Shown piece by piece: positions 13,525-16,635 of a stretch of DNA of 16,635 bases. Numbering within the stretch: position 1 is the stretch's first letter; each line of letters starts with the position of its first letter. Below the pieces are notes generated by a model that did not search any database, was not told the origin of the DNA, and was given only the letters and a program-made list of their open reading frames with translations. Source of the DNA: BTRG01 sp036986275 (GTDB lineage: Bacteria; Pseudomonadota; Gammaproteobacteria; Acidiferrobacterales; SZUA-150). The stretch covers positions 1-16,635 of the forward strand of contig BTRG01000054.1 of NCBI GenBank assembly GCA_036986275.1, read 5' to 3'. The translations under genes and the position numbers were made by a program.

Positions 13525-13738
13525 TGGCCAAATTCTTGTATACATAAATTTGATGCATAACAATATTAGGTGCATTTCTTGCGGTGTTAATCGCCATAGA
13601 AATTATTATAAATATTACGCTCTATCCTAATAACTGACGTTATTTCAGTGAGCTTAGCCGTCGCAGCCGCATTGATGGCCATTTCACGTTATAGTCATCA
13701 TCTTTACATGAGGCATCGCACAACAAGGATATCGCTGT

Positions 13739-16489
13739 ATGAGTGACAGCCCCCGTGCCAATGTGCCCCCGATCAGCGCCTCCAGCGTGACTGCGCAAGA
13801 TGTATCTGATGCACTATTTTCTCCCCATACAGTACCGGGTGATGCCACTCTTGCCGCGCTGCAAAGCTCGCTTCATGGACTGACCGGTAGCGAAGCCGCA
13901 GCTCGTCTGGAACGTCACGGTCGTAATACCTTGCCAAGAGCCAGGCCGCCAAGTATTGCCAGGCTTTTTCTGCATCAATTTGCAAGTCCTCTAATTTATG
14001 TCCTGGTTGTGGCTGCCCTGTTGTCCCTGGCAATTCAAGAGTGGTCAGACGCCGGTTTTATAACGGCGGTTCTGTTTGTCAATGCCATCATTGGCACTTT
14101 TCAGGAGTATTCCGCGCAACGGGCTGCCGAAGCCTTGCACAAATTGATGCACACGATAAGTAAGGTGTTGCGTGCTGGTGAGATCTATGAAATTAACGCC
14201 GAAGAGTTAGTCCCCGGCGATATCGTACTTCTGGAGTCAGGTGACAAAGTCCCTGCCGACTTACGGCTGCTGGCTTGTCATGACCTGGAGGTGGATGAAT
14301 CCCTGCTTACTGGTGAATCGCTACCGGTGTTGAAAGATGCAAATAAAGTGCTGGCTGCGGATGTCGCCTTCGGGGATCGGGCCAATATGCTCTTCACCGG
14401 CACGCTGGTAGGCCGTGGGCGCGCTCGGGGGGTTGTGGTAAGCACGGCGCTTGACACTGCGTTGGGCCGTATCTCTGCCGATGTATTGTTCAAACAGCCA
14501 CCGAAGGCTCCGTTGCAAGTTCGGATGGACAGGTTTACCCATTGGGTGGCGATCTTTGTCGGCCTGGCGGCATTGACAATGTTTGCCGTGGCTGTGATGC
14601 GTGGTACGCCACTTGGCGAGATGTTCCTGCTCGCTGTCGCGCTTGCGGTATCTGTCATTCCCGAGGGCCTGCCGGTAGCGCTCACGGTAGCGCTGGCCAT
14701 TGGTATGCAGAGAATGGCCCGGCGAAACGTTATCGTGCGTCGGCTTTTGGCAGTGGAGGCCCTGGGTTCCTGCACGTTCATCGCCATCGACAAGACCGGC
14801 ACGCTTACCGTAAATCAGCTGACTGCACGCTGCATTGTCTTCCCGAATCGTGATGAGTGGGAAATTAGCGGCGAAGGTGTGGTACCGGAAGGCACCATTC
14901 TGACACCACGAGGCATACGGTCGGCAGACGAAGATGCGCTGCTGGAGCGTCTATGCCATGCAGCGGTACTGACGAATGAAGGCTTCCTCGGTCGCAGCGA
15001 GTCGGGCTGGACTCACCATGGCGATCCCGTGGACGTTGCATTCCTGGTAATGGCGCACAAGGCTGGCGTCATCAAGGAAGAAACGGCCAATGCCTTTCCC
15101 GAAATTGCCAGCATACCCTATGAGTCGGAGCGGCTCTTCTCGGCCAGCCTGAATGAAGTGAATGGGAAACAGTATGCCTTTGTCAAAGGTGCGCTTGAGC
15201 GCTTGCTGCCTATGTGTGTGACCATGGCGACACCCGGCCAGGATGTGGTCCTGGAGAAAGAACTGATTGAACAACAGGCCCACATACTGGCCAGCAATGG
15301 CTATCGAGTGCTTGCCCTGGCGTCCGGTGAGATTGAACTGGGTCTGGGCGAGGTATTTACCGAAGAGCATCTGAAGGGACTGACACTGATTGGCCTGGTG
15401 GGGATTACCGATCCGTTGCGTACGGAGGCGAAGGCGGCCGTCGCCGCCTGCCGGGCGGCGGGCATCGAGGTGGCGATGGTCACTGGTGATCATCCCGCCA
15501 CTGCCTTTGCCATTGCCCGTGAATTGGACCTGGCGGAACGCCCCGACCAGTTAGTGACCGGCCCCGAACTCAGGCAGGCCATAGACGCCGGAACAATCGA
15601 TCCGCTTACCCGTCAGGCACGGGTTTTCGCGCGCGCGAGTCCACACCAAAAGTTGCACATCGTCCAGTCTTTGCAACGGAATGGCCACTTCGTGGCCGTC
15701 AGTGGGGATGGCGCTAACGATGCCCCGGCGCTGCGCATTGCCCAGGTGGGCGTGGCTATGGGCAAAAGCGGAACCGATGTTGCGAGAGAGACTGCCGATC
15801 TTATCATTACCGATGACAACTTTGCCTCGATAGTCGCAGGCATCGAGGAAGGGCGTGTCGCCTATGCGAACGTACGCAAGGTGATTTTTCTTCTCATCTC
15901 CACAGGCGCCGCGGAGTTGGTGTTGTTTACACTGGCCCTGTTGACTGGATTGCCTCTGCCCCTGGTGGCGGTGCAGTTGCTTTGGCTGAACCTGGTAACC
16001 AATGGCATTCAGGACGTGGCCCTGGCGTTTGAGCCCGCCGAAGGTGATGAATTGCAACGTCCACCACGATTGCCACGAGAACTTATATTCAATCGACTGA
16101 TGGTAGAACGGGTGGTTATCTCGGCGTTGGTCATCGGCACTGTTGCCTTTCTCGTTTTCCAGTGGCTTATCACAATAGGTTTTACTCTGGACGAGGCGCG
16201 CAATGGGACCCTGTTGCTGATGGTGCTTTTCGAGAACGTGCATGTGTTCAATTGTCGATCCGAAGCGCGCTCGATATTCCGACACAATCCGTTACGTAAT
16301 CCCATACTTTTGATCGGCACGGCGGTAGCGCAACTGGTGCATATCGGCGCCATGTATACGCCCTGGATTAGCGATGTGCTGCGGATCCAGCCAGTATCTC
16401 CGCAACACTGGTTGGAGCTACTGGGTTTCGCTTTGACGGTATTGGTGGCGATGGAACTTCATAAGGTTGTTCGTCGATGGCTTTTATGA
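13739..16489 (+). CDS. P2-type cation-transporting ATPase
   Basis: At 916 residues this is a complete P-type pump. The N-terminal cation-ATPase domain is followed by the actuator loop TGES (191-194), PEGLP in M4 (308-312), the phosphorylation site DKTGTLT with Asp351, MVTGDHPAT (from 580) and the hinge GDGANDAP (656-663). About ten membrane helices are expected. PEGLP and QLLWLNLVTNG place it in the P2 (SERCA/PMR1/Na,K-ATPase-like) group. Compared with SERCA, the M5 Asn768 position is Gly723, Glu771 is kept as Glu726, and the M6 Asp800 position is Asn755. Calcium specificity is therefore doubtful, and Na+, K+, Mn2+ or another cation is possible. AAGGA nine bases before the ATG supports the start. 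It lies 214 bp after the kinase gene, is visibly more GC-rich than that gene, and probably has its own promoter. Confidence 0.92.
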   Translation: MSDSPRANVPPISASSVTAQDVSDALFSPHTVPGDATLAALQSSLHGLTGSEAAARLERHGRNTLPRARPPSIARLFLHQFASPLIYVLVVAALLSLAIQEWSDAGFITAVLFVNAIIGTFQEYSAQRAAEALHKLMHTISKVLRAGEIYEINAEELVPGDIVLLESGDKVPADLRLLACHDLEVDESLLTGESLPVLKDANKVLAADVAFGDRANMLFTGTLVGRGRARGVVVSTALDTALGRISADVLFKQPPKAPLQVRMDRFTHWVAIFVGLAALTMFAVAVMRGTPLGEMFLLAVALAVSVIPEGLPVALTVALAIGMQRMARRNVIVRRLLAVEALGSCTFIAIDKTGTLTVNQLTARCIVFPNRDEWEISGEGVVPEGTILTPRGIRSADEDALLERLCHAAVLTNEGFLGRSESGWTHHGDPVDVAFLVMAHKAGVIKEETANAFPEIASIPYESERLFSASLNEVNGKQYAFVKGALERLLPMCVTMATPGQDVVLEKELIEQQAHILASNGYRVLALASGEIELGLGEVFTEEHLKGLTLIGLVGITDPLRTEAKAAVAACRAAGIEVAMVTGDHPATAFAIARELDLAERPDQLVTGPELRQAIDAGTIDPLTRQARVFARASPHQKLHIVQSLQRNGHFVAVSGDGANDAPALRIAQVGVAMGKSGTDVARETADLIITDDNFASIVAGIEEGRVAYANVRKVIFLLISTGAAELVLFTLALLTGLPLPLVAVQLLWLNLVTNGIQDVALAFEPAEGDELQRPPRLPRELIFNRLMVERVVISALVIGTVAFLVFQWLITIGFTLDEARNGTLLLMVLFENVHVFNCRSEARSIFRHNPLRNPILLIGTAVAQLVHIGAMYTPWISDVLRIQPVSPQHWLELLGFALTVLVAMELHKVVRRWLL

Positions 16490-16539
16490 TGCGTGGATTC
16501 AGCTTATTAGTGAATTAGGGAAACTCTGATCAATTAGTG

Positions 16540-16566
16540 TTGACAGCTACATTTACGTAATATTTA
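16540..16566 (+). promoter_or_regulatory. Possible sigma-70 promoter
   Basis: A perfect -35 TTGACA (16540-16545) is followed after 15 bp by TATTTA. The spacing is short and the -10 imperfect. It lies in the non-coding stretch after the ATPase gene, just before the possible gene start at the window end. Confidence 0.35.
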
Positions 16567-16568
16567 TC

Positions 16569-16635
16569 ATGGCGAAATCAAAAACTATAAAAATGACTCA
16601 CATTCGAGACAAATTTGTCAGTTATTTTTCCGCCA
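16569..16635 (+). CDS. Possible start of a gene cut by the window edge (alaS-like?)
   Basis: An ATG at 16569, or one in frame at 16593, opens a frame that runs to the last base and encodes 22 residues. The part MTHIRDKFVSYFSA resembles the IRxxFxxYF opening of alanyl-tRNA synthetases. Neither ATG has a ribosome binding site. If the promoter proposed just upstream is used, the start at 16593 is the likelier one. Too little is visible to be sure it is a gene at all. Confidence 0.3.
   Translation, partial: MAKSKTIKMTHIRDKFVSYFSA

Noticed and set aside
16608..16619. Palindrome GACAAATTTGTC as an operator
   Set aside because: It is short, AT-rich and lies inside the possible coding start at the window end, so chance is a sufficient explanation.

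Overview
The window looks like a chromosomal segment of a gammaproteobacterium, probably a respiratory (nitrogen- or sulfur-cycling) lineage. This is inferred from gene content only: a glnK-amtB pair with NtrC/sigma-54 style control, large periplasmic multiheme cytochromes, a NarK/NasA transporter, a PP2C-kinase fusion of the kind found in proteobacterial nitrate-assimilation clusters, and GC-rich palindromic intergenic repeats. No rRNA, tRNA, CRISPR array or intact mobile element was found.

Layout. (1) Positions 1-4066, GC-rich: the 3' part of an alpha/beta hydrolase, then two convergent CPA2 cation/proton antiporters. One is a short NapA-like protein with an Asp-Asp pair; the other is a long Kef/YbaL-like protein with a Gln-Asp pair and RCK domains. 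Their stop codons lie in the two arms of one shared hairpin. (2) Positions 4067-4498: a non-coding stretch with a 16-bp palindrome and a decayed IS3-type OrfA end that abuts the next gene. (3) Positions 4499-11340, all on the minus strand and less GC-rich. In transcription order: glnK, amtB, a strong terminator, a NarK-type transporter, a HAO-family octaheme cytochrome, and a nine-heme cytochrome c fused to a membrane cytochrome b (CbcL-like architecture). (4) Positions 11341-11820: a dense control region with a near-consensus sigma-54 promoter facing glnK, two NtrC-type sites exactly 30 bp apart, and a perfect 27-bp inverted repeat that falls at the predicted 5' end of the glnK mRNA. (5) Positions 11821-13524, plus strand: the divergent PP2C phosphatase/Ser-Thr kinase membrane protein. 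(6) Positions 13739-16489: a P2-type cation ATPase with altered ion-site residues. The window ends in a possible gene start that may be alaS.

How the genes may work together (inference). The CbcL-like protein would take electrons from the quinol pool and pass them to the periplasmic octaheme enzyme, which could reduce nitrite or hydroxylamine to ammonium. NarK would move nitrate/nitrite across the membrane, AmtB would recover ammonium, and GlnK would gate AmtB. The NtrC/sigma-54 signals tie at least glnK-amtB, and possibly the kinase, to nitrogen limitation. The combination of an octaheme HAO-like protein, a nonaheme-c/b quinol oxidoreductase and an ammonium-uptake operon, without haoB or cycAB, is the most interesting system in the window.
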